NCBI GenBank assembly: GCA_964633355.1
Contig: CAZWGO010000010.1
Span: 5,981 to 69,980, forward strand
DNA length: 64,000 bases
Origin: Micavibrio_B sp964633355
GTDB taxonomy: Bacteria > Pseudomonadota > Alphaproteobacteria > Micavibrionales > Micavibrionaceae
Direction of reading: 5' to 3'
The translations under genes were made by a program, and so were the position numbers. The notes beneath the pieces were generated by a model. It made no database searches. It was not told the DNA's origin and worked only from the letters and a program-made list of their open reading frames with translations. Below are positions 52,868 through 62,603 of this stretch, in pieces (within the stretch, counting starts at the first letter, position 1; each line of letters begins with the position of its first letter).

Positions 52868-54031
52868 ATGACCCTGATTACCACTAATTCCGACCTGATC
52901 GCTTTTTGCCAGACCCTGAAGAACCAGCCTTTTATCACGGTCGATACAGAGTTTCTGCGCGACAAGACCTATTATTCCAAGCTTTGCCTGATCCAGCTTT
53001 CCGGCCCGGACAAGAACGCCGTGGCCGTCGATGTCTTGTCGCAAGACGAAGATCTGGATTTAAGCCCTGTCTGGGATCTGCTGACCGACCCAAAAATTCT
53101 GAAGGTTTTTCACGCGGCGCGGCAGGATCTGGAGATTATTCTTCAAATGGCAGGGAAAATGGTTCATCCCCTGTTCGACACGCAAGTTGCTGCGATGGTC
53201 TGCGGTCACGGGGAACAAATCGGCTATGATAACTTAGTTTCTGATATTACGGGCCACAGACCGGACAAATCCTCGCAGTTTACCGACTGGTCTCACCGCC
53301 CTTTAAGCCAGCGCCAATTATCCTATGCGCTCAACGACGTCATCTTCCTGATCGACGTGTACCATGCGCTGGCCAAGAAACTTGAAAAGACGGGCCGCAT
53401 CGACTGGGTCAATGAGGAAATGGCCTATCTAACTGATCCTCATACTTACGATACCGACCCGGAAGAAGCATGGAAGCGTCTGAAAATCCGCTCTGCCAAG
53501 CCAAAAGATCTTGGCGTTATCTATGAACTGGCCAAATGGCGCGAGCAGGAATCACAGCGTAAAGACGTGCCGCGTTCCCGTATCCTAAAAGATGAAACTC
53601 TTCTTGATCTGGCGTTTCAGCAGCCGCAAACAATAGAGGACATGATCCGTATTCGCGGATTTTCCGCCGATATGGCGAAAGGCAAATTCGGCACGGCGGT
53701 CATGAAAGTAATCGAGACCGGCCTGAATATGCCCACCGATAAATTGCCGAAACTGCCGACGAAAAATATCCTGCCACAGAAACTTGTTTCGACTGTCGAG
53801 ATGCTGAAAATGCTTCTTCGCATTCAGGCCAGTGAAGCGGGCGTGGCGATTAAACTCGTCGCCAGTTCGGACGATATCGAAGCTTTCGCGGTTAATCCCC
53901 AATCGGAAGAAGTGCCGTTCAACCAAGGCTGGCGCTATGACGTTTTCGGCAAATCGGCGCATGACTTATTGGCGGGCAAGATCTGCCTGAGCATCAAGAA
54001 TGGTTCAATTTGCCTGCTGCCGGTGGAATGA
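52868..54031 (+). CDS. rnd: Ribonuclease D
   Basis: A 387-residue 3'-5' exoribonuclease for tRNA 3' maturation. The DEDD nuclease residues are visible: VDTEFLRDKTYY (D and E), FHAARQDLEI (D), and YALNDVIFL (Y and D). HRDC-type helical domains follow. I choose the ATG at 52868 (MTLITTNSD); the frame is open to 52772 but that part overlaps aspS and is unconserved. The 3' end overlaps hdaA by 38 bases. Confidence 0.94.
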   Translation: MTLITTNSDLIAFCQTLKNQPFITVDTEFLRDKTYYSKLCLIQLSGPDKNAVAVDVLSQDEDLDLSPVWDLLTDPKILKVFHAARQDLEIILQMAGKMVHPLFDTQVAAMVCGHGEQIGYDNLVSDITGHRPDKSSQFTDWSHRPLSQRQLSYALNDVIFLIDVYHALAKKLEKTGRIDWVNEEMAYLTDPHTYDTDPEEAWKRLKIRSAKPKDLGVIYELAKWREQESQRKDVPRSRILKDETLLDLAFQQPQTIEDMIRIRGFSADMAKGKFGTAVMKVIETGLNMPTDKLPKLPTKNILPQKLVSTVEMLKMLLRIQASEAGVAIKLVASSDDIEAFAVNPQSEEVPFNQGWRYDVFGKSAHDLLAGKICLSIKNGSICLLPVE

Positions 54032-54743
54032 CCTTTCCATACGGCTGGTTTTCCGGACCCTGTTCAATATTGATCAGCGCTTCCTGAATCAATTTCCGGC
54101 TCAATCCTTTTTTCGTTTCAAGCGACATCCGGCTGATTGTGTCGGCCAGACGTCTTGGCATCGCCCAGCTCCTGTCCATCCGAAGCAGCGCGTATTTCAG
54201 CAACTCTTCCGTCACCTGAAATCCTTTGTCGTTGAGCTGCTTTCCCAATACCTGCAAAAGAATTTCATCATCAGGACTTTTAATCCGAAAACTGGTCGCA
54301 CCGCGCAGGCGGGACGCCAGATCGGGCAAATCTATATCGAGTTCGGATGGCGCGAAGCGGCTGGTTAGCAGAACATAACGCCCCGGTGTCGAATTGAAGA
54401 AATGATTATAAATATGAAAGAGCTTTTCTTCAGATTCTACATCTCCAATTAAAAGATGAAGCTGGTGGATAATAAGGTCACACGGCTTTGAAATCATTTC
54501 TTCAAGCGGCGTTTGCCGAAATCTTTTGGCGTCGAATATCTCTGCATTGCTTTTATCCTGCCAAACGGAAGCCAGATGTTTTTTACCCGATCCTTCGTCC
54601 CCATAGACAATCAAAAACGGCACACGTCCCCAATCGGGCCATTTGTCGATAAAATCGATGGCCGTTTGATTGGATGGCCCGACGAAATAATTGTCGCGAC
54701 CATAGGCCGTCCGAAAATCCAGATCGAAGGAAAGCTGCGTCAT
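53994..54743 (-). CDS. hdaA: DnaA regulatory inactivator, HdaA-like
   Basis: HdaA binds the sliding clamp and promotes hydrolysis of DnaA-bound ATP after replication starts. The 249-residue DnaA-type AAA+ protein starts MTQLSFDLDF, with a QLSFDL clamp-binding motif. The Walker A loop reads GDEGSGKKH, with Lys where Thr or Ser is usual. The Walker B position reads LIIHQLH, lacking the acidic pair. The Arg finger region (TSRFAPS) and a sensor segment are kept. Its place with the permease gene and divergent purM-purN is typical. Confidence 0.88.
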   Translation of the reverse strand: MTQLSFDLDFRTAYGRDNYFVGPSNQTAIDFIDKWPDWGRVPFLIVYGDEGSGKKHLASVWQDKSNAEIFDAKRFRQTPLEEMISKPCDLIIHQLHLLIGDVESEEKLFHIYNHFFNSTPGRYVLLTSRFAPSELDIDLPDLASRLRGATSFRIKSPDDEILLQVLGKQLNDKGFQVTEELLKYALLRMDRSWAMPRRLADTISRMSLETKKGLSRKLIQEALINIEQGPENQPYGKVIPPAAGKLNHS

Positions 54744-55897
54744 GACTCGGCTTTGATGGTGATTTCGATTTCCGGCAAATTCGTTGCATCGGTGATAACA
54801 GGAGATACTTTCTCCGGCGTTTTATAAAAATCGCTGTTCTTGTATTTCTGAATTGCAAAGCCAATCAAAACGCTGACGATCGCCGCAACCGGAATTGCCA
54901 TGAGCATACCTGTAAGTCCCACCAGCGAACCGCCGGCCATCAAGGCAAAAATAATCCAGAGCGGGTGAAGGCCTACGCTATCACCGATCAGTTTCGGTGT
55001 GATAAAATTACCTTCGATAAATTGTCCGGCAAAAAAGATGACAGCAATCGTTGCAACATAGGACATCTCTCCATCTGTCTGAAGTGCCGCGACGCCAACA
55101 CTGGCGAGCAATCCTATCGTCGAGCCAACATAAGGTATAATCGACAGCAACCCTGTCGTCAGCCCGATCAAGGCCCCGTATTCAAGCCCCGCTATACTTA
55201 AAGCAATAGCGTACATAACACCCAGGATCAGACACACCGACAACTGTCCGCGAATAAAGCCGGAGATTTTGCGGTCGATCTGGTCTAGCAGGGAATTGAT
55301 AGTAGATTTATGCGCTTTCGGTATCAAATTATGAACGAAGCCGGTGATGCGCGGCCAGTCTTTCATCATAAAGTAAGCCACTATGGGAATCAGCAAAGCA
55401 GCCGTTACAAAACCTACAATGGCCGAGCCCCCCATCATTAAGCCAGCCGCTACGCCACCGACAACTTTCTGGCTCATCTGTAATGTCTTGCCGATATCTT
55501 CCTCAATGCTTTCATGCATTTTATCCATGAAATCAAAGCCGGTCCGCTGTTCAAGCACAGCCATGCGGCTTTGCAGGACACTTGATATACGCTGGGTATA
55601 TTGAGGAAGATTGGAAATAAACTCGCCTAATTCACGCACCAGAAGCGGCGCGGAAATCGCGATCAGTATAATGATGAACAAAGAAAAGGCACTTAAGATC
55701 AAAAGCGCCGCCACCCATCTTTTCATCCCTTTTTGTCCGAGAATACGAACCAGCGGATTTAAGAGATAGGCGATGATCGCCCCGACAACGAACGGCAATA
55801 AAATGCCATTGAACAAAACAATCAAACCAATAAATACCGCCCCTAGAAAGAGCCAGAACATGGCTTGGGCGTTAAAGAAAGATAATTTCTGGTTCAT
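54740..55897 (-). CDS. AI-2E/PerM family permease
   Basis: A 385-residue membrane protein with about eight helices and the family segments GAIIAYLLNPLVRIL and the LTTGLLSIIPYVGSTIG loop. PerM-family proteins are commonly, though loosely, called AI-2 exporters; the real substrate here is unknown. ATGA overlaps at both ends link it to hdaA and the DUF2066-like gene. Confidence 0.9.
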   Translation of the reverse strand: MNQKLSFFNAQAMFWLFLGAVFIGLIVLFNGILLPFVVGAIIAYLLNPLVRILGQKGMKRWVAALLILSAFSLFIIILIAISAPLLVRELGEFISNLPQYTQRISSVLQSRMAVLEQRTGFDFMDKMHESIEEDIGKTLQMSQKVVGGVAAGLMMGGSAIVGFVTAALLIPIVAYFMMKDWPRITGFVHNLIPKAHKSTINSLLDQIDRKISGFIRGQLSVCLILGVMYAIALSIAGLEYGALIGLTTGLLSIIPYVGSTIGLLASVGVAALQTDGEMSYVATIAVIFFAGQFIEGNFITPKLIGDSVGLHPLWIIFALMAGGSLVGLTGMLMAIPVAAIVSVLIGFAIQKYKNSDFYKTPEKVSPVITDATNLPEIEITIKAES

Positions 55898-57057
55898 CGT
55901 GAATATCCCACTGGGTTCGTTTTAATCAGATTATATTCGCCCGGCCCTGTCGATTGAAGCGACATCCCTCTGGCCGATAGCGCGCTGGTCAATGCCATCC
56001 AGTCGCTATAGGTGAATTCCATCGCAGCCTGATTGGTTGCAAGAGATGTTATGCGGATGGATTTAAGCGGCGGGATACCATTTAAAGACCGGCGCATCGA
56101 AAGCCAGTCCGCCATCGTATTAAAACGGGCCGTTGCTTTGATATATCCCGCTTGTGGCGTGTACGGTGCGGCCTGCGGCGCAGGGGCGGATTGCGTTATC
56201 ATTTCCGCCGCCAGCGCCGGATCGACATAGAATTCCTGATTTTTCCAGTTCCCCGTCATGATCGTTTTAACTTGAGGAATGGCATTAGCCAAAAGCTCTC
56301 CCAATCTTTTTGCGCGGCCTGCGGGAACAGGCAGTGACTGAACAAGCTCTACCCTGCCGCGATCGGTGCGATAGATATCGACTTTCAGTATATTCGTGGC
56401 GGTCTGATCAAAAACCGCCGATACAATGGCAACATCATAAACATTGTATCTTGATTTTATGCGCTTGATGCTGGACTGGGCGAATTTTTGTGGATCGGTC
56501 TCACGCAAATCCATCGTGTCGGAGACATTTCCTTGCGGAACGACAAGGTTTGAATCCGCATCGGCTTGTTTTTGCCATGCCTGGAGCCAAGGATTTTTCT
56601 TTATATCCCATAGGGCCAGCGCGCCGTTCTGGCTGAAAGCAGGAATGATGAGAAGTTTCTGTCCGTTGGTATTCTCTGATGCAAAATCTCCAATTGGACC
56701 ATGGCCGAAGAAGCGGCTCACTGAGGCGGGCTTGAAACGGAAAATATAAGTTCCTAAATATCTTCTTTTAGATAGCTGTTCGCTGGTAATTTCAAAATCG
56801 GACACCATTCCGGCGATGACGGAAGAATCCGGCGGTATAAAGCCCGCCACCTGATCCGGTGACAAAAACCTTTCCGACAGCATTTTAAACGCTTTTTCTT
56901 GCGCCGCTGAAAAAGCCTGATTTCTTGCCTTTACAGAACTTTCAGCCACGATATCGACTTTGACATCATGGACGACATAGGCCGGATTGGTCTGGGCAAA
57001 CGCCAAAACCGGTAGCCAGATCAGCATAAAAAGTAAAATCGGGACTGTACGAAACAT
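55894..57057 (-). CDS. Exported DUF2066-like protein
   Basis: A 387-residue protein with a signal peptide (cut near AFAQ, residue 21). The early SSVKARNQAFSAAQEKAFKM stretch and YLGTYIFRFKP match the DUF2066 pattern of exported proteins without a known role. Probably periplasmic. First gene of the operon with the permease and hdaA, divergent from purM. Confidence 0.7.
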   Translation of the reverse strand: MFRTVPILLFMLIWLPVLAFAQTNPAYVVHDVKVDIVAESSVKARNQAFSAAQEKAFKMLSERFLSPDQVAGFIPPDSSVIAGMVSDFEITSEQLSKRRYLGTYIFRFKPASVSRFFGHGPIGDFASENTNGQKLLIIPAFSQNGALALWDIKKNPWLQAWQKQADADSNLVVPQGNVSDTMDLRETDPQKFAQSSIKRIKSRYNVYDVAIVSAVFDQTATNILKVDIYRTDRGRVELVQSLPVPAGRAKRLGELLANAIPQVKTIMTGNWKNQEFYVDPALAAEMITQSAPAPQAAPYTPQAGYIKATARFNTMADWLSMRRSLNGIPPLKSIRITSLATNQAAMEFTYSDWMALTSALSARGMSLQSTGPGEYNLIKTNPVGYSR

Positions 57058-57117
57058 GGTAAAAATTCTAAAGAAGAGTTGAATTCCGTTTTATAGCTCG
57101 GGAAAGGCTTTCTTTCA

Positions 57118-58182
57118 ATGAAACTAAATGCTTATGAGGCCGCAGGCGTCAATATAGATGCCGGGAACGAATTGGTCGAAAAGATCAAGCCCGCTGCCAA
57201 ATCCACCAAAAGAAGCGGTGTTATGGGCGGATTAGGCGGATTTGGCGCCTTATTCGATGTAAAAGCAGCAGGTTATAAGGATCCCGTGCTAGTTTCCGCC
57301 ACGGATGGCGTTGGGACCAAGCTCAAAATTGCCATCGATTCAGGACTGCATGACACGGTCGGCATCGATTTAGTTGCCATGTGCGTTAATGATTTGATCG
57401 TTCAGGGAGCCGAGCCTCTCTTTTTCCTCGATTATTTTGCCAGCGGAAAGTTAGAGGTCGAGACAGCCTCGCGGGTCATCACTGGAATCGCCGAAGGCTG
57501 TAAACAGGCCAATTGCGCCTTGATCGGCGGCGAGACAGCCGAAATGCCGGGTATGTATCATGGCGGCGATTACGACCTCGCTGGATTTTCAGTCGGCGCT
57601 GTCGAACGCGAAAAAATACTGACAGGTCAAAACATCAAAACAGGCGATATCGTTTACGGCCTGTCCTCAAGCGGCGTTCATTCCAACGGGTTTTCACTTG
57701 TTCGCAAAATCATTAGCGATACGAATACGAAACTCGATGCACCTTGCCCCTATGAAGATGGTAAAACTTTAGCACAGGCTCTTATCACGCCGACACGCAT
57801 CTATGTGAAAGCGCTGATGAATATTTTAAAAGAAACATCGTTGATCAAAGGACTGTCGCATATCACGGGCGGCGGCCTTCTCGAAAATATTCCGCGCGTT
57901 TTACCGGACGGTCTTGGTGTAAAACTGGACGCCGCTAAATGGGAGTTACTGCCTGTTTTCAAATGGCTTAAAAAAAGCGCGGCGATTTCCAATCATGATC
58001 TGGCGCGTACACTTAATTGCGGGATCGGCATGGTCATCATTTGTGCCGCCGATGACGCGAGCCAGCTTGAAACTGCCTTGCAAAATAACGGCGAGACATT
58101 CTATCGCATCGGCGAAGTTATTGCTGCGCCAGAGGGCGAACGCGTCATCATCGAAAACATGGATGCAGAATGGGCAAGCTGA
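57118..58182 (+). CDS. purM: Phosphoribosylformylglycinamidine cyclo-ligase
   Basis: PurM (AIR synthetase) closes the imidazole ring in purine synthesis. The 354-residue protein has the GVDIDAGN-like start (here GVNIDAGN), the ATP-binding SATDGVGTKLK, the DLVAMCVNDL segment and GGETAEMPGMY. Overlaps purN by 13 bases. Confidence 0.98.
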   Translation: MKLNAYEAAGVNIDAGNELVEKIKPAAKSTKRSGVMGGLGGFGALFDVKAAGYKDPVLVSATDGVGTKLKIAIDSGLHDTVGIDLVAMCVNDLIVQGAEPLFFLDYFASGKLEVETASRVITGIAEGCKQANCALIGGETAEMPGMYHGGDYDLAGFSVGAVEREKILTGQNIKTGDIVYGLSSSGVHSNGFSLVRKIISDTNTKLDAPCPYEDGKTLAQALITPTRIYVKALMNILKETSLIKGLSHITGGGLLENIPRVLPDGLGVKLDAAKWELLPVFKWLKKSAAISNHDLARTLNCGIGMVIICAADDASQLETALQNNGETFYRIGEVIAAPEGERVIIENMDAEWAS

Positions 58183-58754
58183 AACTTGCCGTTTTCATCT
58201 CCGGACGGGGCAGCAACCTGCAATCGATTATCGACGCCTGCGCCGATCCTGATTTTCCAGCTGAGATCGAGATCGTTATCTCAAACAAGCCCGATGTTTA
58301 TGGGTTGATCCGCGCCGAGAATGCGGGCATTGCGACCATCGTCGTCAATCATAAAGATTACCCGTCGCGCGAGGAATTTGAAGACGCATTGCAAATCGCT
58401 CTTGAATCATTTTCCATCGATCTGATTTGCCTTGCCGGTTTTATGCGCGTCTTAACGGAGGACTTCGTCAATCGCTGGGAGGGGAAAATGATCAATATCC
58501 ATCCCTCCCTGCTCCCGAAATTCAAAGGGCTTCATACGCATGAACGTGCCATCGAAGCCGGGGAAAAAGAGAGCGGCTGTACCGTTCACTTCGTGATACC
58601 CGATATGGATGAAGGACCGATCATCCTGCAAAAGCGCGTTTTGATCGATGAAAATGAAACGCCAGCCTCTTTGGCAGAAAAAGTTCTGCTAGCCGAGCAT
58701 ATCGCTTATCCGGAGGCCATACGTTTTCTGGCGTCACGTCCCTTGAAATCCTGA
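58170..58754 (+). CDS. purN: Phosphoribosylglycinamide formyltransferase PurN
   Basis: A 194-residue GAR transformylase, N10-formyl-THF dependent. Key parts: AVFISGRGSNLQSI at the N-terminus (phosphate loop), LAGFMRVL, the catalytic INIHPSLLPKFKG (Asn and His), and the aspartate in HFVIPDMDEGPII. Starts within the end of purM. Confidence 0.98.
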   Translation: MGKLKLAVFISGRGSNLQSIIDACADPDFPAEIEIVISNKPDVYGLIRAENAGIATIVVNHKDYPSREEFEDALQIALESFSIDLICLAGFMRVLTEDFVNRWEGKMINIHPSLLPKFKGLHTHERAIEAGEKESGCTVHFVIPDMDEGPIILQKRVLIDENETPASLAEKVLLAEHIAYPEAIRFLASRPLKS

Positions 58755-58795
58755 ATTTTCGGCGTTATTATCCCCCATTCCAAAGAGGTAATTTT

Positions 58796-58942
58796 ATGGC
58801 ACATGATCACATACCAGCTGAAGTAGACCCTTCACAAATCGAGCGGGCCGAACACGGCTGGGAAGCTTTTACAAAATACGGAAAATGGTTTGTGCTCCAT
58901 GTGATCGCTTTGCTCGTTTTAATGGCAATTTTCCTCGCATAA
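58796..58942 (+). CDS. aa3-type cytochrome c oxidase subunit IV-like small membrane protein
   Basis: A 48-residue protein. An acidic, His-containing N-terminus (MAHDHIPAEVDPSQIERAEHG) precedes W-E-A-F-T-K and one membrane helix ending LLVLMAIFLA. That end is the signature of the bacterial aa3 oxidase subunit IV family (COX4_pro_2). AGAGG lies 7-8 bases before the ATG. It stands apart from other oxidase genes, downstream of purN. Confidence 0.85.
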   Translation: MAHDHIPAEVDPSQIERAEHGWEAFTKYGKWFVLHVIALLVLMAIFLA

Positions 58943-59022
58943 CCAAAGACTTATATATTTATTAAGCTTTTTGATAAAAAGTGAATATGGAGATTTCTGG
59001 CCCAATGCCGGATAGGCCTTCT

Positions 59023-62000
59023 ATGTCACTGTTTCGCTTATATTCAATCTTACGGTCCTGTTTTTTATTCCTGATCACCCTAACGGCGGTTGGGATCGCA
59101 AACGCGCAAGATGTTAAGACAGATTCACAGATTGCGCCGCTCATCCTGACCGATCAATCGACTATCGCAATACCCAGCGTACAATCATTATTCGTTATTG
59201 AAGATCCTGAAAGAAAATTCGGCTTCAATTCGATTATCGGCATGCTGCAAAGCGGGCAGATGAACCAAGCGGTTACAAGCGGCAATGTCATTAGCCTTGG
59301 CTCTCAAGGCAGCCCGTATTGGATCGTGATCCCGATATTAAATACCAGTCGTCAGGAGTTGTGGACCCTCAATTTCGGCAAAGCCGGTTATGGCCGGACA
59401 GGTTTCGCCGATAAAGCCATTTTGTATGAATCAACATCACGGCAAACTTTTTTCAATACGACGGCAAAATCGGAAATTAAAAACGCCTATTACCTGTCAT
59501 CCCGCATAGCCGTCAGCATTCCCAAAAACCAGACGGCCTATCTGATCATGTATATAGAGGGCCGGAAGGGAATTCTTACGACGATCAAGCCTTCCATTGA
59601 GTCTTCGACAAGGCCGCAGACAGGAATCGGGCTATTGGAGCCTGATGCCAACACTTTTATTCTCATCGCGATTGCCGTTTTAATTGCCGGCTTTCTGACC
59701 AGCCGCGATAAATCCCTCATTGCATTAGCCTTAATGTGGACGAGCCTGTACGGATACGAGATTTTCCTCGATCATTTCTTTCTCATAGATCATTTCTTCG
59801 GGCGAATTATTACACCGGTCTTCCGCCTCGTTTTCCCGATCTTGCTTTTTGTATCTTTATGGCTGAATGCCGAAGCCCGCGCCAAATATCCACCTTCTCT
59901 TTTTATCGGTATCGGTCTTTTATTCGCGGTCAGCAGTTTACTGGGCATGCTGCTTTTATCTATCGTACCGACTATCAGCATGTCACTCAGCTTCGTGCCT
60001 TTCGTTGGTATCAGCTTAATAACCGTTCTTCTGACATGGCCCTTTACATCGCTTTATTCCCTTAATGCGATGAGCGGCATCAGCCTGATTGCACGGGTTA
60101 TCTTATTTATCGGCATATGGGCGACAATAGAAACGGTAGAACCGGATTCATCGGCGGCGGCTTTGACCTATGTCAGTCCGTGGCTGACGGCCTTTACTGC
60201 CGTTATCAGCTCTTTGTTACAAGTTTATTTTACCGAGCAAAAAAATTCAGACTTATACGACCGCAGAGAACTCAGGGATACGTTGAGTGATACGTTCAGA
60301 GAGGCACGCGAAGCCTCCGAACATACACGGCTTCTCCATGTTCTCGATCAGGAACGCCTCCTGATGAAAGAATTGCAAATTCAGGAAACAAAACGTACCG
60401 AGGAAATGAAGCGGGCCAAGGAATCCGCCGATGACGCCAATATGGCTAAATCCGCTTTTCTGGCCGTGGTCAGCCATGAAATTCGCACACCGATGACGGG
60501 TATTATGGGCATGGTGCGCTTGCTTCTCGATACCGGACTATCGAGAGAGCAAAAAGATTACGCCAATACAATTCAGGACTCCGGCGAGGCTTTGCTGGCT
60601 CTCCTGAATGACATTCTGGATTTTGAAAAAATCGAAAGCGGAAAACTGGAACTCGAAAAAACAAGTTTCGATCTGAAACGCCTGCTTAAAGGCATCCATG
60701 TATTGATGAGCGGACATGCGGGGTCGAAAAATATTGAACTCGTTCTCGATCTCGATCCGCGCCTGCCGGAATTCGTGGTCGGAGATCCGACAAGGCTGCG
60801 TCAGGTTCTTTTGAACCTCGTTAATAATGCTATCAAGTTTACAGCCCGCGGCAGCGTCACCATTCAAGTCAAAAATCTATCGACTGTCGAAACATCAAGC
60901 AGTGATACGACGCAAATCTATTTCGGCGTGCAGGATTCCGGTATCGGTATCAGCGCCGAAGCGCAGAAGAAGATATTCCAGCCCTTTTCCCAAGCCGATT
61001 CAAGTATTAACCGTAAGTTCGGCGGCACGGGTCTTGGCCTGACCATTTGTAAAAGACTGATCGAAGCCATGGGATCATCCATCGGGATCAATAGCCGCGA
61101 AGGTGAAGGCAGCACCTTCTTCTTCACACTTCCTATGCCGACGGCAATCAGCAGTCAGCAACGCGGCACGACGCCTTTAAGCGATCAGACAATCAGAAAA
61201 ATGCATGTCCTGGTCGTCGACGATAACGGTATCAATCAGAAAGTCCTGCACGGGCTTTTAAACCGCATGGGACATTCTGTCATTCTTGCCTCGAATGCGG
61301 ATGACGCCATAAAAGCGGTTCAGGACCATTCATTTGACATGGTGCTCATGGATATCGAATTACCGGGCCGCAGCGGCCTTGAGGCCACCGCCGAAATTCG
61401 CGCCATGTCAGATCCTGCCCGCGCCAATCTTCCAATCGTTGCCATGACAGGCAATATCGGTGAAGACGATGTTAAAAAATATCTGTCCAACGGCATGAAT
61501 GATTTTATGGGCAAGCCTGTCATGCCGGAAACGCTGAAGCAAATGCTGCATAAAATCGCCCGCTCTGAAATCGCCAAAGCCGCTCCCGTTGTAGCCGAAA
61601 AAATAGCGCCCCCGCCCCAGATGATCGGCTCATCACTTGCGGCGGCAGATATCGATCTTATTTCCCCTGATTCCGTAGAAAGTGAACATGATCTGGAAGA
61701 GGATGAATTTGCCTCTATGGTTCGTCAACTGGAAGAAGAAGAAAATACCGTTGAAAGCGCTCCGACGGAAGTTGCCGAGGAATATCTGAATCATGCGATG
61801 ATTGCGTCCCTGATTAAGAGTCTTGGCAAACCGCAGACAGAGGAATTAATGCGCGACTTCTATGATAAAACCGAAGAGCTTATTCTCAATCTGAAAGCGG
61901 CGGCGGATAATAACGACCATGAAGCTGTTAAAGCCAGATCGCATGAACTGCGCGGCATGGCCGCCAATTTCGGCTTCAAAGCCATCGCCGATACGACCGC

Positions 62001-62118
62001 CGACATAGAAAAATCTATCCAGAATGCAGCAGAAGCGGAGTTGCCCCCGCTTCTTGAATCTCTATCCGGCACCTATCAAGGCAGCCGATCTGAAATGGAA
62101 AACCTGTTAAAGGCTTAA
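59023..62118 (+). CDS. Membrane hybrid histidine kinase (7TMR-DISM-HisKA-HATPase-REC-HPt)
   Basis: About 1031 residues. A signal peptide (ending ANA) and a periplasmic DISMED2-like beta domain (about 60-180) are followed by about seven membrane helices (about 205-410) and a coiled coil. HisKA has its histidine in AVVSHEIRTPM, and HATPase has DSGIGIS and GGTGLGLTI. A receiver has Asp in VLMDIELPGRS, and an HPt domain has His in ARSHELRGMAAN. I place the start at 59023 so that the signal peptide is N-terminal; the frame opens at a GTG at 58981. It likely senses an extracytoplasmic ligand such as a sugar. The stop overlaps ndk in TTAA. Confidence 0.9.
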   Translation: MSLFRLYSILRSCFLFLITLTAVGIANAQDVKTDSQIAPLILTDQSTIAIPSVQSLFVIEDPERKFGFNSIIGMLQSGQMNQAVTSGNVISLGSQGSPYWIVIPILNTSRQELWTLNFGKAGYGRTGFADKAILYESTSRQTFFNTTAKSEIKNAYYLSSRIAVSIPKNQTAYLIMYIEGRKGILTTIKPSIESSTRPQTGIGLLEPDANTFILIAIAVLIAGFLTSRDKSLIALALMWTSLYGYEIFLDHFFLIDHFFGRIITPVFRLVFPILLFVSLWLNAEARAKYPPSLFIGIGLLFAVSSLLGMLLLSIVPTISMSLSFVPFVGISLITVLLTWPFTSLYSLNAMSGISLIARVILFIGIWATIETVEPDSSAAALTYVSPWLTAFTAVISSLLQVYFTEQKNSDLYDRRELRDTLSDTFREAREASEHTRLLHVLDQERLLMKELQIQETKRTEEMKRAKESADDANMAKSAFLAVVSHEIRTPMTGIMGMVRLLLDTGLSREQKDYANTIQDSGEALLALLNDILDFEKIESGKLELEKTSFDLKRLLKGIHVLMSGHAGSKNIELVLDLDPRLPEFVVGDPTRLRQVLLNLVNNAIKFTARGSVTIQVKNLSTVETSSSDTTQIYFGVQDSGIGISAEAQKKIFQPFSQADSSINRKFGGTGLGLTICKRLIEAMGSSIGINSREGEGSTFFFTLPMPTAISSQQRGTTPLSDQTIRKMHVLVVDDNGINQKVLHGLLNRMGHSVILASNADDAIKAVQDHSFDMVLMDIELPGRSGLEATAEIRAMSDPARANLPIVAMTGNIGEDDVKKYLSNGMNDFMGKPVMPETLKQMLHKIARSEIAKAAPVVAEKIAPPPQMIGSSLAAADIDLISPDSVESEHDLEEDEFASMVRQLEEEENTVESAPTEVAEEYLNHAMIASLIKSLGKPQTEELMRDFYDKTEELILNLKAAADNNDHEAVKARSHELRGMAANFGFKAIADTTADIEKSIQNAAEAELPPLLESLSGTYQGSRSEMENLLKA

Positions 62119-62537
62119 CCGACGATTTCGTTACCGGCGAAGAAATAGGCAATCTCAATTGCCGCGTTTTCATCAGAGTCGGAACCGTGAACAGAGTTCG
62201 CTTCGATGCTTTCGGCGAATTCTTTGCGGATCGTACCGGCATCGGCATTGGCAGGGTTTGTTGCGCCCATAATCTCGCGGTTTTTCAGGACGGCATTTTC
62301 GCCTTCCAGAACCTGTACGACGACCGGACCGGAAATCATGAATTTTACGAGGTCATTAAAGAATGGACGCTCTTTGTGAACGCCATAAAATTCTTGCGCC
62401 ATAGCTTCAGTCATCTGGATGCGTTTTTGCGCGACGATGCGCAGGCCATTTTCTTCAAATTTCGCGTTGATCGCGCCGGTCAGATTGCGGCGGGTCGCAT
62501 CAGGCTTAATAATTGAGAAAGTACGTTGAATGGCCAT
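62115..62537 (-). CDS. ndk: Nucleoside diphosphate kinase
   Basis: Ndk balances nucleoside triphosphates. The 140-residue protein has QRTFSIIKPDATRRN and the catalytic histidine in ANSVHGSDSDENA. Preceded by a GAGGA ribosome site and the promoter at 62575-62603. Confidence 0.98.
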   Translation of the reverse strand: MAIQRTFSIIKPDATRRNLTGAINAKFEENGLRIVAQKRIQMTEAMAQEFYGVHKERPFFNDLVKFMISGPVVVQVLEGENAVLKNREIMGATNPANADAGTIRKEFAESIEANSVHGSDSDENAAIEIAYFFAGNEIVG

Positions 62538-62574
62538 ATTTTGAGGTCCTCGGGCGTTAAATAAAAGTGCCTGC

Positions 62575-62603
62575 GTTATACAAGGTGAATATCAGTAGAT
62601 CAA
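62575..62603 (-). promoter_or_regulatory. ndk promoter
   Basis: On the minus strand TTGATC (62603-62598), 17 bases, TATAAC (62580-62575). The expected start is near 62568, about 30 bases before the ATG of ndk. Confidence 0.65.
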
